The notes beneath the pieces were generated by a model that worked only from the letters and a program-made list of their open reading frames with translations, searched no databases and was not told the DNA's origin. A stretch of DNA of 64,000 nucleotides. Source: Chamaecrista fasciculata. Taxonomy: Eukaryota > Streptophyta > Magnoliopsida > Fabales > Fabaceae. The stretch is taken from the NCBI GenBank assembly GCA_003254925.1, contig QANZ01052808.1, forward strand, positions 124,001 through 188,000. Reading direction: 5' to 3'. Below, one piece after another: positions 1-10,500 of the stretch; position 1 is the first letter of the stretch; each line of letters starts with the position of its first letter. The position numbers were made by a program, and so were the translations under genes.

Positions 1-83
1 TCATCTCATCCAATTCAAACTTAATCTCATCTCATCCCATAAATTTGACTTGGATTGAAATAGTATAGCTCCCAAACAGACCC
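1..83. mobile_element. Right end of a PIF/Harbinger-like element, cut by the window edge
   Basis: These bases closely match the right end of the element at 61076-62428 (about 62341-62428), including the closing terminal motif CCCAAACAGACCC. The next three bases are TTA, a typical PIF/Harbinger target-site triplet. The left end lies outside the window, so only the terminus can be described. Confidence 0.6.
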
Positions 84-86
84 TTA

Positions 87-720
87 CATATTTATTATTT
101 CATGAGATCTAAATTTTCTCTCTCTAATTCTACCAGAAATGCATGATAATAGAATTGTTGAGGATCTTATCTCATATTAAGTGGCAAAAGTCACTGAAAT
201 GATTTTTTTTTTTTCTGTAACAAAACTGTTGACACTTGACAATTATCTCATAACATGATTGAAGGCGGCTATTCTTATCGGAATCAGCTGAATTACCAAT
301 CTCATGAACTAATTAAAAGTATCAAAAATCAAGGATAGATTTGTACTCAAATCTAATTTTTATACTAATCGTTTTCTCTCATCCATTCTCATTTTTTATT
401 AATTTCAAAGTTCTGGGGTTTACAAGTTAAAATTTAGGAAAGTTAATAGAGTTTTTTCCACATGATTACAAGTTCAGATGAAGTTCTTTGCAATTTAACC
501 TTTGATCCATATTTTCAAAAATCATATTCGGTCCTTTGAGTCTTTGACATCTGATATAATATTGTAAAAACTTTATTTTTAAAATTTTCTTTATAAATAT
601 GAATTCACTACAAAATGTTAAACTATGTTATTGTTTCCAATGTTATATTAGTTTTTTGTTACTGTTTAACCGCTAAAGATTGCCTTCACTGTTGTATTAA
701 AAATAAAATTATGCCAATAA
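87..720. other. AT-rich spacer, no gene seen
   Basis: No open reading frame of note and no structural RNA was recognised. The stretch is AT-rich with short homopolymer runs. Confidence 0.6.
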
Positions 721-881
721 GGTTTGGCTTAGTTGGTCACCTTCCGTCCATAACAATTGTATGGTTTGGGTTCGATTCCTGATGAAGTGGTGATGCCTCA
801 TTTAGTGGGTTATCTGAAGTAAGAGTGAGATACCAAGTGTAATCTAATCAAATTATCAGGGAGATTAATGTAATTTAATCC
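721..881 (+). mobile_element. tRNA-derived SINE-like sequence
   Basis: A pol III A-box-like motif (TGGCTTAGTTGG, 725-736) is followed about 33 bases later by a B-box match (GGTTCGATTCC, 769-779). A non-tRNA body then runs to about 881. This is the usual layout of a plant tRNA-derived SINE. It does not fold obviously into a full tRNA cloverleaf, so it is not called a tRNA gene. The 3' end and target duplication are not clear, and the next element begins immediately downstream. Confidence 0.5.
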
Positions 882-890
882 TATTTTTAA

Positions 891-1284
891 GGTAAACTGT
901 ACTTTTGGTCCCATAACTTTGGCAAAGGTCTCAATTTGGTCCCATAACTTTTTTTGTTGTAATTTTGGCCTCATAACTTCTGAAAACGTCTCACTGTTGG
1001 TCCCACGCTAATTCCCATTCATCTCATAACTTCACCCATATTTGTCACGTCATCATCTAACTCAGTATGTCAGATCATTTTTAACGGCAAATAATGGATG
1101 AAAATTAACTTGAGACCAATTGTGAAACGTTTTCAAAAGTTATGGGATCAAAATTGTAACAAAAAAATTTATGGAACCAAATTGAGACCTTTGCCAAAGT
1201 TATGAGACCAAAATTGTAACAAAAAGTTATAGGACTGAATTGAGACATTTGTTAAAATTATGGGACCAAAAGTGCACTTTAGTC
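891..1284. mobile_element. Mutator-like fold-back MITE
   Basis: The two ends are inverted copies of each other over well over 60 bases, with a repeated TTTGGTCCCATAACTTT-type motif on the left and its complement on the right. Flanks are TATTTTTAA (882-890) and TATTTTTTA (1285-1293), a 9-base target duplication with one mismatch, as expected for Mutator-like elements. It has no coding capacity. A half copy of the same family is at about 5134-5220. Confidence 0.7.
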
Positions 1285-1780
1285 TATTTTTTATAAACAA
1301 GTTAAATAGCTTACATGGTCAGCTTGACTTTTTTTTTGGTCACCACTCACCACTCTCCACATTACAATTTGAGTAAATTACACTATCATAGTTTTAAGTA
1401 TCACTTTATTGTTACCAAAATTGTATAGGTAGAACAATAAATTCAAACCAAAACAAAAATTGAAATAAAAATAGGGTTTAATATAATATAATAGATTTTA
1501 GTATGATTTCTCTCGAGATAAAATGTTTTTTTTTAAAATAAAAATACCATAAGCTTATGTAAAACTATTCTTATTTTATCTTACTTAACTAATTCATATA
1601 AGCATTCTAATTTTCTTAATAGTCTAAAATTTATCATACTAGTGTACTACATGTAATTTTTCAATTTATCACTCTTTCAAATATATCACAATAGCTTTAA
1701 CCAGTGATATTTTTTGGAAATTAAAAATTCTGAATAACCCTTCCTTGATGATAATTTGGTCCAGAGACATTTTAACGTTG
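1285..1780. other. AT-rich spacer, no gene seen
   Basis: No convincing coding region or structured element was recognised between the fold-back element and the duplicated segment. Confidence 0.5.
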
Positions 1781-1787
1781 CAGAAGA

Positions 1788-2611
1788 ATGTCTTTTTTAC
1801 TTTTTAAATGCCAAGTGATTGAAATAGACATGTACTTATTCAAACACTGCAACTTTACTAAAGCAACATTTTGGCTCATGTTTCAACACTTGTGAGATCA
1901 TGTTTTATTTGTCTTCATTATTTTATAATATTTTCTCTTTTACTGTTTCGCTTTTAATTGTTTTCAAGTTGTCTATTCAACTATTTTCTAGTTGTCTAAC
2001 TGATTTATTAGCATAATGCTAGGTGCTCTTGTTGATTCGTAATTAATGAGTTTATCACTAAGTAGTAACTAAGAAAGTTATACCATGTTAGGGAGAAGGA
2101 AATCTAAGCAAGTAATTGGTTTAAATCATGACTTAAATCATGTCTCCATGAGTAATTGGTTTGAGTATTCTCCAAGGAAAGACAAAATCCTTTGACTTTA
2201 ACCTCACTAAAATGTTTATTTTTGTTTGTTGGTCTATTTACTTTCACAGAAACGAAACTCTCCCTAAAGCTTAATAAATATTGTCCCAATAATATTTTTG
2301 TTATTTTTTTTACTAGCAATTCATGTATATTTAATTAAATTTTAAAATTTAAATGGTATTTTAAAAAATTATAAAAATTCAACTTCCAAGTAGTAAGATA
2401 CAACTTAATAACTTATTAAGAGATTAATTAAAAAAGTTATATTTCAAAATATTTAAGTCTGGTTCCTGCAATTATATTAACTAATGGAATATGATTGTCG
2501 ACTTTTGTGCTTTATATATTGGATTCCTTTATAACAAGTGTCTTTTCTTTTGAACAATTATAACAAGAGTCTTGATGAGTTGTATACAAGAGTTTAAGGC
2601 ATAGATATTAT
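1788..2611 (+). repeat. Segmental duplication, copy A
   Basis: This stretch matches 5750-6315 in the same orientation at several collinear blocks: GCCAAGTGATTGAAATAGAC near 1809 versus GCCAAGTGGTTGAAAGAGGC near 5769, the block around 2205-2260 versus 5935-5985, and the end block 2553-2611 versus 6265-6315. Copy A has extra sequence in its left third. No gene is recognisable in either copy. Confidence 0.65.
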
Positions 2612-2759
2612 TTGAAAAAAAATCAAAATTTCATTTTCTTCGAATATTTTATTTGAGTTATTTTTTAATCATATTTTTAATGTAATTTATTTTTATTTAA
2701 TCTGAGGGGCTTTCTGGTAGTCAGTCTTTTAAAACTATATGATACATCACTATTTGGGC

Positions 2760-3376
2760 GTACGCATAAATAGCTCTCGAACCGGGCTCCTTCTCCCCTC
2801 CAAACCTGGCAAGGCGCACTCAAGCCAATCGAGCGCCCTCTGCACACTTAGGGGCGGCCGTGCTCCATCCTAGGTCACAATGCGCGCCTCCAGACTAACA
2901 CGCAGTCACCCACGACTGTCTTATTCCGCAAACCTCGCTGGGGGAGATCGTGGGTCACGGCCTTAGTCACACCCACGTTCTCCAGTCTCCCGGCGCCCGC
3001 CTAGCGACACGACACGCAATCACCCACGATTGCCTTGCTCTGCAAATCTCGGTCTCCACCACCTACGCTGGTGGAGATCGTGTCTGACTACGTGGTGCGC
3101 CCTACGCGCTGGCCACTACTCTCCCCCTGCTCTATAAATAGAGCTCAACTCAACAGCCTAAGGTTAGCTACTTCTCACCTTTCAGAATTCTCTTACTCTC
3201 ATATCTCTCATACACTAACAGGTTAGCTACTTCTCACCTTTCAGAATTCTCTTACTCTCATATCTCTCATACACTAACTTGAGCGTCGGAGTATTCTTCG
3301 CAGGCCCCCCTGTGAAGTTCTTGTAGGTACTTGGACGATCAACTTGCTCTTGCAGCCCACATTCGTTGAACTAGGT
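2760..3376 (+). mobile_element. GC-rich LTR-like block (probable solo LTR), 3' part
   Basis: An abrupt GC-rich island in AT-rich DNA contains a TATA box (CTATAAATAGAGC, near 3130) and, about 150 bases later, the segment CTTGAGCGTCGGAGTATTC (3278-3296). That wording is typical of the R/U5 part of plant Gypsy LTRs. No internal retrotransposon genes follow. I could not define both ends or a 5-base target duplication. The 63-codon open frame inside it is not considered a gene. Confidence 0.5.
3161..3279 (+). repeat. Perfect 59-bp tandem duplication
   Basis: A unit beginning AGGTTAGCTACTTCTCACC and ending CATACACTAAC occurs twice back to back without a mismatch, just downstream of the TATA box in the LTR-like block. 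Perfect identity points to a recent duplication or an assembly effect. Confidence 0.85.
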
Positions 3377-3522
3377 AAGTGCATCAATTTTCTAGTTTAT
3401 CACTATAGTATAAAATAAATTATTTACAACATAATACATGAAAAGAAATATTAAAAAAGAAAATAAAATCAACCCACCCCCCACCCCACGTTGAAGTAAC
3501 ACAATTAAAGCATTAAAATTAA

Positions 3523-3743
3523 GGAAAAAACTTAAGTAAAGTTCCTTATATCTTTGTTATAAGGTTCCTCCAATCATAAGCTTCATTTATATTCTCTCTC
3601 TTCTATGATTGGTCAAGCAGAAAAGTATGTTTAATATTCTCTCTCTACCATGATTGGTTATGCATAAAATTTTTGTCACGTGTCAAATGTTGATTGGGGA
3701 ACCTTATAGCAAAGATATAAGAAACTTTACCTAAATTTTGCCC
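3523..3743. mobile_element. Short Mutator-like MITE with perfect 9-bp target duplication
   Basis: Terminal inverted repeats of about 45 bases (left GGAAAAAACTTAAGTAAAG, right complement GGGCAAAATTTAGGTAAAG) enclose a 221-bp element. Identical TAAAATTAA 9-mers flank it at 3514-3522 and 3744-3752. It has no coding capacity. Confidence 0.75.
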
Positions 3744-3974
3744 TAAAATTAATATATCAAATATATATAAATAATAAAAAAAAACTAGAAGTCATGTTGT
3801 CCTCCACTAACCCCACGTACATAATTGTTTATCTTTTTTTATTTAGCATTTAGATTGATTTTTTTTTTCTAAGCTCCTTCGCCATTCACCACATAGATGC
3901 ACAATGGACGTGGATTAGTACATGTTATTAACTGCCGACCACATTGATCATTTCCATGTTACCTACTAATCTAA

Positions 3975-4070
3975 GTGGAGATTGGATCTTGAGTTTATTT
4001 CTCTACATTTCTCGTAGACTTAGAGAGAGAAAGGAAGGAGAAGAAAGAGAAAATATGAAATTCACTCGTA
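3975..4070 (+). repeat. Half copy of a fold-back repeat family
   Basis: Matches the left arm of the palindromic repeat near 47686-47885: both share TTGGATC, a TTTATTTCT-type core and AGAGAAAATATGAAATTCA. The right arm is missing here. Confidence 0.45.
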
Positions 4071-4485
4071 TTTTCCATTTCCTCAGCCAGAACCCACATT
4101 TGGAGATCCACGTAACCGATAATTTCAAGTCACGGTAGTGCATCTAGGTCGTCCGGAATGCACCAAGAGAAAGAAGATGAGGTTTATGGTTTATTAGCCG
4201 ATTTATTTCGTTCTTGATGACAAAATTTAAATCGAATGATCTATGTTTCTTTTTCTTCTGTGTCTTTCTTATTCTTCTGTGCTAATGTGAGTGAATTTTG
4301 TGAAATTGAACTTGATGCAACAATGCAAATATAAAAGATCCTCTTCGGTTGGATTGTCAAACACTCAAACTAGCCTCCATTGCTCCTTTTGGTTTTTCTC
4401 AAAAAAAAAAAAATTTATGGCTGAATTTTGTATGCAGGAGGACATTTGAAGAGATGAAATTGCAGCTTGGTCAATAGCTAACCCT
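4071..4485. other. Spacer, no gene seen
   Basis: No supported coding region. The sequence is AT-rich with poly-A and poly-T tracts. Confidence 0.5.
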
Positions 4486-4792
4486 GTGTCAGTGTAACCT
4501 ACATCAAGTCAAGAATAAAAGATTTCACTATATAGAAGGTGGGAATACAATAACCTGATGAACTAATCTCCCTCTCAAGTCATCTTTCTACCATTAGCTA
4601 CTAGTCTATTTATAGACATCCCAAACCCTAGATACACAAGGATTACTTAACCTAAGCCCAATAGGCCCAAGTCCCTAATTCCTTAGTCACCAAGGATATA
4701 TGGTAACTAATTAAAATACAAGTCACTCAAAGATTACATAAGATATCCCAAATCTTAAATAATAAGGTCAAATCTTTACACTTTATTTAACA
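4486..4792 (-). mobile_element. Possible solo LTR
   Basis: On the minus strand the block starts TGTTAAATAAAG and carries a TATA box (TCTATAAATAGACTAG, near 4605-4620). It may end ...ACTGACA, giving TG...CA ends. No target duplication was found, so this is a tentative call from composition and layout only. Confidence 0.3.
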
Positions 4793-5133
4793 TAGATAAG
4801 TTTAATGAGTAAAATTTGACTTTTGGACGTTTTAGCCCATCTCTGTTTTGTATTTGCATCCACATAATGAAATCATATACATTGTATTTCCTTATCTCTA
4901 ATTATTATGTTACATATTCTGAACTTTCTTTTTTTTTTTCTTTTTATTCAGATTGCAGTTTACAAAATTTGATTGGAATTAAGAGTTGAATTTTGATTGG
5001 AATCAAGAAGAAGAAGTTAAGTGGATATACATTGTGGTGGATGAAGAAGAAGTGACTATACTTTTTTTCCACTTACACCGGCTTAATATTACTTGTATTA
5101 ACCATCATTAGTCATTACTTTATTTTAATCTTA

Positions 5134-5220
5134 GGCCAAAGTATACTTTTGGTCCCATAACTTTTTCTCATGTCTCAATTTGATCCCATAATGTTTTTTG
5201 TTACACTTTTAGTCCCATTT
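5134..5220. mobile_element. Truncated half of the fold-back element family seen at 891
   Basis: The sequence GGCCAAAGTATACTTTTGG and the following TCCCATAACTTTTTCTC-type repeats match the left arm of the 891-1284 element. No inverted right arm follows. Confidence 0.5.
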
Positions 5221-5382
5221 TTTTCACAATGCATTGGATGGTATTATATGTCATCATGAATAGTTTCTAATTTTATTACTCGAAGATAAAGCTCCAACCA
5301 AAATATGACAAGTGGATATTGAATAAAACTCATTGAAATTCTGAAAAAACATTGTCCACATGTTTAATAAGCACCAACAAAA

Positions 5383-5715
5383 CTAAACACTCTGCTTCTT
5401 CTTCTTGTCTAGACAAGATTGTCTCTTCTTGTATTGATAATACTTCCTCTTGTCTTGCTTGTTCCTCCACTCCTCCCACTTAACCTTCGCAAGCGAGGCG
5501 GATCGCTCCTCGTCCTCCCGCCATTTTTCCTTTCTCTTCCTCTTCTCATCCGTAGAAATCCAGGTGGTCTTCCTCCTCCTCCTCCTATCCCTCTCGTCAT
5601 CTTCATGCGGCTCCTCTTCCTGCTGCTCCTCCTCCTCCTCCTCCTCATCTTCATCATTCCCCCTTGCGATGCACGAGAAATAGTTTTCAGCTTGTGCTTT
5701 AGTTAATTGTTTCAT
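5383..5715 (-). CDS. Low-complexity Lys/Arg/Glu-rich open frame, 110 codons
   Basis: An ATG-initiated minus-strand frame encodes a peptide with a short ordinary N-terminus, a run of Asp/Glu (about residues 21-42), an arginine run (about 44-48) and a Lys/Arg/Trp-rich tail. No family was recognised. The acidic and basic runs come from a CTC/CTT-rich tract on the plus strand, which opens several frames at once, so chance is a serious possibility. It may also be an exon remnant of a nuclear protein. It lies immediately left of segmental duplication copy B. Confidence 0.2.
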   Translation of the reverse strand: MKQLTKAQAENYFSCIARGNDEDEEEEEEEQQEEEPHEDDERDRRRRRKTTWISTDEKRKRKEKWREDEERSASLAKVKWEEWRNKQDKRKYYQYKKRQSCLDKKKKQSV

Positions 5716-5749
5716 AATGAGACTTCAATGCCAATTTTAATGTCACAGG

Positions 5750-6315
5750 AAAATGTTCCTTTGGATGCCAAGTGGTTGAAAGAGGCATGCACCTCTTCAA
5801 ACATCGCAACTTTACCAAAGCAACGTGGTATGGATCTCAATTATCACTCCGAACGGATGGCTTAAATCATATCTTTAGCTGGTTTGAATATTTTCTCAAG
5901 AAAAACAAAATTCTCTATAACTTTGACTTTGACCTCACTAGAATGTTTATCCTTGTTTGTTGGTTTATTTACTTTCACGAGTAACAAAACTTTCTCTAAT
6001 CATAAGCATCCTAATAAGTACTGTCCCAATAACATTTTTGTTATTTTTTTAACAGCAATTAATGTATATTTAATTAAATTTTAAAAGTCAAACAATATTT
6101 TAAAAAATTATAAATATTCAACTTCCAGGAAGTAATATACAACTTAATAACTTATTAAGAGACTAATTAAAAAATTTATATTTCAGAATATTTAAGTCTG
6201 GTTCCTGCAATTATATTAACATTTTTGATTCCTTTATAAATTATAACAAGTGTCTTTTTTTTTTAACAATTATAACAAGTGTCTTTATAAGTTGTATACA
6301 AGAGTTTAAGGCATA
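5750..6315 (+). repeat. Segmental duplication, copy B
   Basis: Collinear, diverged copy of 1788-2611 (see that entry for matching blocks). The homology ends at GCATA just before the ambiguous base at 6316, so this copy may have been cut by an assembly join. Confidence 0.65.
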
Positions 6316-6316
6316 N

Positions 6317-7512
6317 TTTTTTTTAAATTAAGATTTATAAAATAATATTGATAAAGTAAAAGATAAATAAAAATACAATAAATCTTGTAAATTGTGAGTA
6401 ATACAATCATTTTTTATTTTTTAAAAAATACAAAAATTAATTCTAACCTTAGAAGAAAGTCAGTCAAAGTCAAAGGCATGGAAGATAGACTGCGAGTGCT
6501 TGCTTCCTTCTCTTCTCTTCTCTTCTCTTCCCATTTCGTAAGTTCTGCAACATCGCTTTCTCCTCACTGTAAGACTAATTAAGCTCTTTATTTCTCTCTT
6601 GCAACATAATTGCTTTCCATCATCTTTCAAAGGAAAATTAATTCTACGAATTGTTTTGTGCTTTCTTCTTTCATTCTGTTACTGAGTGGTTAATTCCTGA
6701 GTCTAATCTATTATTGCTTTCTGGTCGCATTGACTTTCATTATCTTTTTTTTTTTTCTAGTAGGTGTCTTGTTTGTTTGTAATAATGGGAGAATGAAGTA
6801 GAAAGAGTGTTGATGAAAGAAAAATAGGATCTAGAATTATCACAGAACTACTTTTGAAATTTTTATTTGATTAGCTCTATATCTTTCGTTGACTTGATTT
6901 GTTTTCGTGGACAAATAACTCAAGTGATTTTGAGTTTATGGCTGATGATTTAGAAATTTGATTCCTGATGTTGAAGCTATAAACATAGAGGTTTAAATGT
7001 CAATACTTCTGAAGCTGATTTGAAGAGGATTCTCTTAACTCAACATTACTCTTTAGTGGTTACTTTGCGATCTTGATCGTCTTTTATAGCACTCGATTGG
7101 GTCCTGAGTCTTCTCATTATACATTAATGTTTCTATTCTTTCATGTGCAATTTTGATTCAGAATAGCTTCCCTTGTAGATTAATTTGATCACAATTGTTT
7201 TAATTTTGATAGGCATTTTTGGAAGAAGAAAACCTATGGCCAAGAACCCTAGACAGATAGCTAGAGCCTAGTACGAAGCAATAGTACAAAGTCTTCATAC
7301 TATCTCAACTACAGGTACTTTTGCCTTTGCATATCATTATAAAGCTCAGCAGAATGTGGCATGATATCTGAAAAAGAAAAGGCTTTGTATTTTGTTAGGA
7401 AACAAATTTTAAGCTGTCCACTTCAAGGACATGAATTTATTTATTTTTCTTCCCATCCTTTTCACAGAAAGACATCAAGGCTTGAGGTCTTCATTAATTC
7501 TTTTCTTCCACC
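6317..7512 (+). promoter_or_regulatory. Upstream region and probable 5' leader of the NLR gene
   Basis: No coding region precedes the ATG at 7513. A TTCTC pentamer repeat (6508-6530) sits in a pyrimidine-rich stretch of the kind often found in plant 5' leaders. A segment around 7220-7320 rich in AGAAGA/CTAGA words ends near a GT-containing donor-like site, which would allow a leader intron. The transcription start cannot be placed from sequence alone. Confidence 0.3.
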
Positions 7513-10500
7513 ATGAATGGGCGAGCACCTTCTGCTTCTTCCTTCAACTATCAATGGACTTATGATGTTTTCATCAATTTTAGAGGTGAAGATACTCGTT
7601 ATGGTTTCACTGGTAATCTTTATAATGCTTTATGTCGAAAGGGAATTCGGACCTTCATGGATGATGAGGAACTCAACAAAGGCGAGGAAATTACACCAAC
7701 TATTCTCAAAGCAATTGAACAATCTAGGATGGCAATTGTTATATTCTCTAAGAACTATGCATCCTCAACATTCTGTCTCGATGAACTTGTCAAGATCCTT
7801 CAATATATTCGGGGCAAGGATCGGTTGGTTTGGCCAATTTTTTATAATGTAGTCCCGTCAGAGGTGAGACATCAAAAAGGTGATTATGAAGAGGCATTGT
7901 CTATGCATCAAAAACGCTTCAAGGCTAGCAAGGAGAAGGTTCAAGAGTGGAAGATGGCACTGCAAGAAGCATCTAATATATCTGGAATACATGTCAAGCT
8001 TGGGTACTTTTCTACCTTTCTCTCTCTCTTTTATTTTCTTTTCAACCTTTTGTGAGGTTTATTTAACTCAATTATACTTGAGGCTCTTCTTGTTTTAGAA
8101 TTATTATCTCATCCCCTTTATATTTGATATATTGCAAAAACCCTCAATTAAAATTCATTTCTTTGGTGTCAATAAAATTCACTTTTTATAAGATACAATT
8201 TTGCATTAAGCTTTAACAGCTTCTTGTGAAGCTTAGAGTTAGCCTCTACCTTCGTAAGTTTAGCTATGTATTGCACTTTCTTTCTTTCTTTGCATTGAGA
8301 ATATGATTTTGTTTTTTAATAGGGTAAATTACACTTTGGTACCCTGTGGTTTGACCTTATTTCACTTTGGTACCCTGTGATTTGAAACTTGACACTTTGG
8401 TACCCTGTGGTATTCTCCATTAACACTTTGGTACCCTTTGGAGCTATTTTGTAATTTTAACCATAATAAATTTTACAAAAATTACATATTGACCCCAAAA
8501 AAATTTTAAATTTTTCATTTTAGTCCCTATATAATATGTATCCAGAGACCTATTTGTAATTTTTTGAAAATTTTTTGGGGTCAATATATAATTTTTGCAA
8601 AATTTGTTATGGTTAAAATTACAAAATAACTCCAAAGGGTACCAAAGTGTTAATGGAGAATACCACAGGGTACCAAAGTGTCAAGTTTCAAACCACAGGG
8701 TACCAAAGTGAAATAGGGTCAAACCACAGGGTATCAAAGTGTAATTTACCCTTTTTAATATGACAACAATGGAACTAAATAATTTCATTTTTGGATGGAA
8801 CACATTTTCTGTACGTACGAAAGTTAGGTACGTTGATAAAAAGCTAATATTAAGGGTGAAGTAAATAACAATAATTTTTTTAATAATAGAAATCAATACT
8901 ATCAAAAGTGGTACTTTGGTCATTTCATAAATTCAAGGAGATTTGTATATATTTTCAAAATGGACATTATATAGTGAAATTTGAGCATAAGAAAAGGAGA
9001 GCAATTGATCTTTTTTTGTTTTTCCTTGGGCAAGAGGGGTATTGGATATAATTAAGCTGAGTCTTAACGTCATTGTAATAACTTTAGTGTGACTTGTTAA
9101 AATTCTGTAATTTGTCAGGCATGAATATGAATATCAGCTCATTGAAAGGATTGTGAAAGATATCTCTAGTAAGATCAATAGGACACCTTTGCATATTGCG
9201 AACTATCCGGTTGGATTGGAGACTCGAGTGCTAAAAGTAAAATCTCTTTTAAGACTTGGGTCAAATGATGAAGTCAACATTATTGGAATTTGTGGAATTG
9301 GGGGAATGGGTAAATCAACTATTGCACGTGCTTTGTATAATTTAGTTGCTGATCAATTTGAAGGTTTATGCTTTCTACATGATATTAAAGAAGAATCAAG
9401 GAAACATGGCCTAGCAAGAGTCCAAGAGATGATGCTTTTAGAGATTATAGGCGAAAATATCAAGGTGGGAGATGCCAATAAAGGAGTTACAATAATAAAA
9501 AGGAGATTCAATAAGAAGAAAATTCTTTTGATTCTTGATAATGTTGACAAGGAAGAGCAATTGGAAAAATTAGCAGGTGATTATGACTGGTTTGGTTCTG
9601 GTAGTAGGATTATTATAACAACAAGAGACAAACATTTATTGGCAAGACATGGGGTTGAAAAAATAGATGAGGTGAAGAAATTCAACAAGAGAGAATCGTT
9701 TGACTTGTTAAGTTGGACTGCCTTTAAAACTAAGCAAGTTGTTCAAAACTACACAGAGGTTTTGAACTATGTAATAGAGTATGCCGATGGCCTTCCGGCT
9801 TCCGCTAGCACTTGAAGTAATAGGTTCTCACTTATTTGGTAAGAGTATAAAAGAGTGGAAATCTCTGATAGATATATATAAAAGAATTCCAAATAAAGAA
9901 ATTCAACAAATACTAAAAGTGAGCTACGATGACTTAGGAGAAGCTGAGCAGAAAATTTTCCTTGACATTGCTTGTTTTTTCAAAGGCAAACATTTGGAAT
10001 ATGTCATAGATATGGAGGAACATGCTCATGGTTTTGATCCAAGCTATGGTATCGGAGTATTAATAGACAAATGCCTTATAAAGAATGAATATAATACGAT
10101 AAGAATGCATGATCTAATTCAGGACATGGGAAGAGAAATTGTTCGTCAAGAATCGCCTATTGAGCCGGGAAAACGTAGTAGATTATGGTTCTATGAAGAT
10201 ATTATTCATGTTCTCGAAAATGATACTGTAAGTAACACTGATATGAGTTGTAAAAGTTTGTTTTTGTCCCATATATATATGGTATTTGAGTTTTATGGTT
10301 ATCTTCGCAATTTTTTTTACATATATATATGCTTTTCATTTTATAAAAAGTGAATGCCTAACATTGTCTTCATAATTCCAAAATCGTTCCTCAAGTACAT
10401 AGTCAAAATTGGATTGAATTGTCTTCAAGTTGTGAAACTTGATAACAGTTATGTGGTTGAGAATGCTACTATTTGACTTAAAAGAACTTCATTGCTCCAT

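Noticed and set aside
5419..5706. Plus-strand Leu/Pro-rich and Ser-rich frames
   Set aside because: They arise from the CTC/CTT low-complexity tract and overlap the minus-strand frame.
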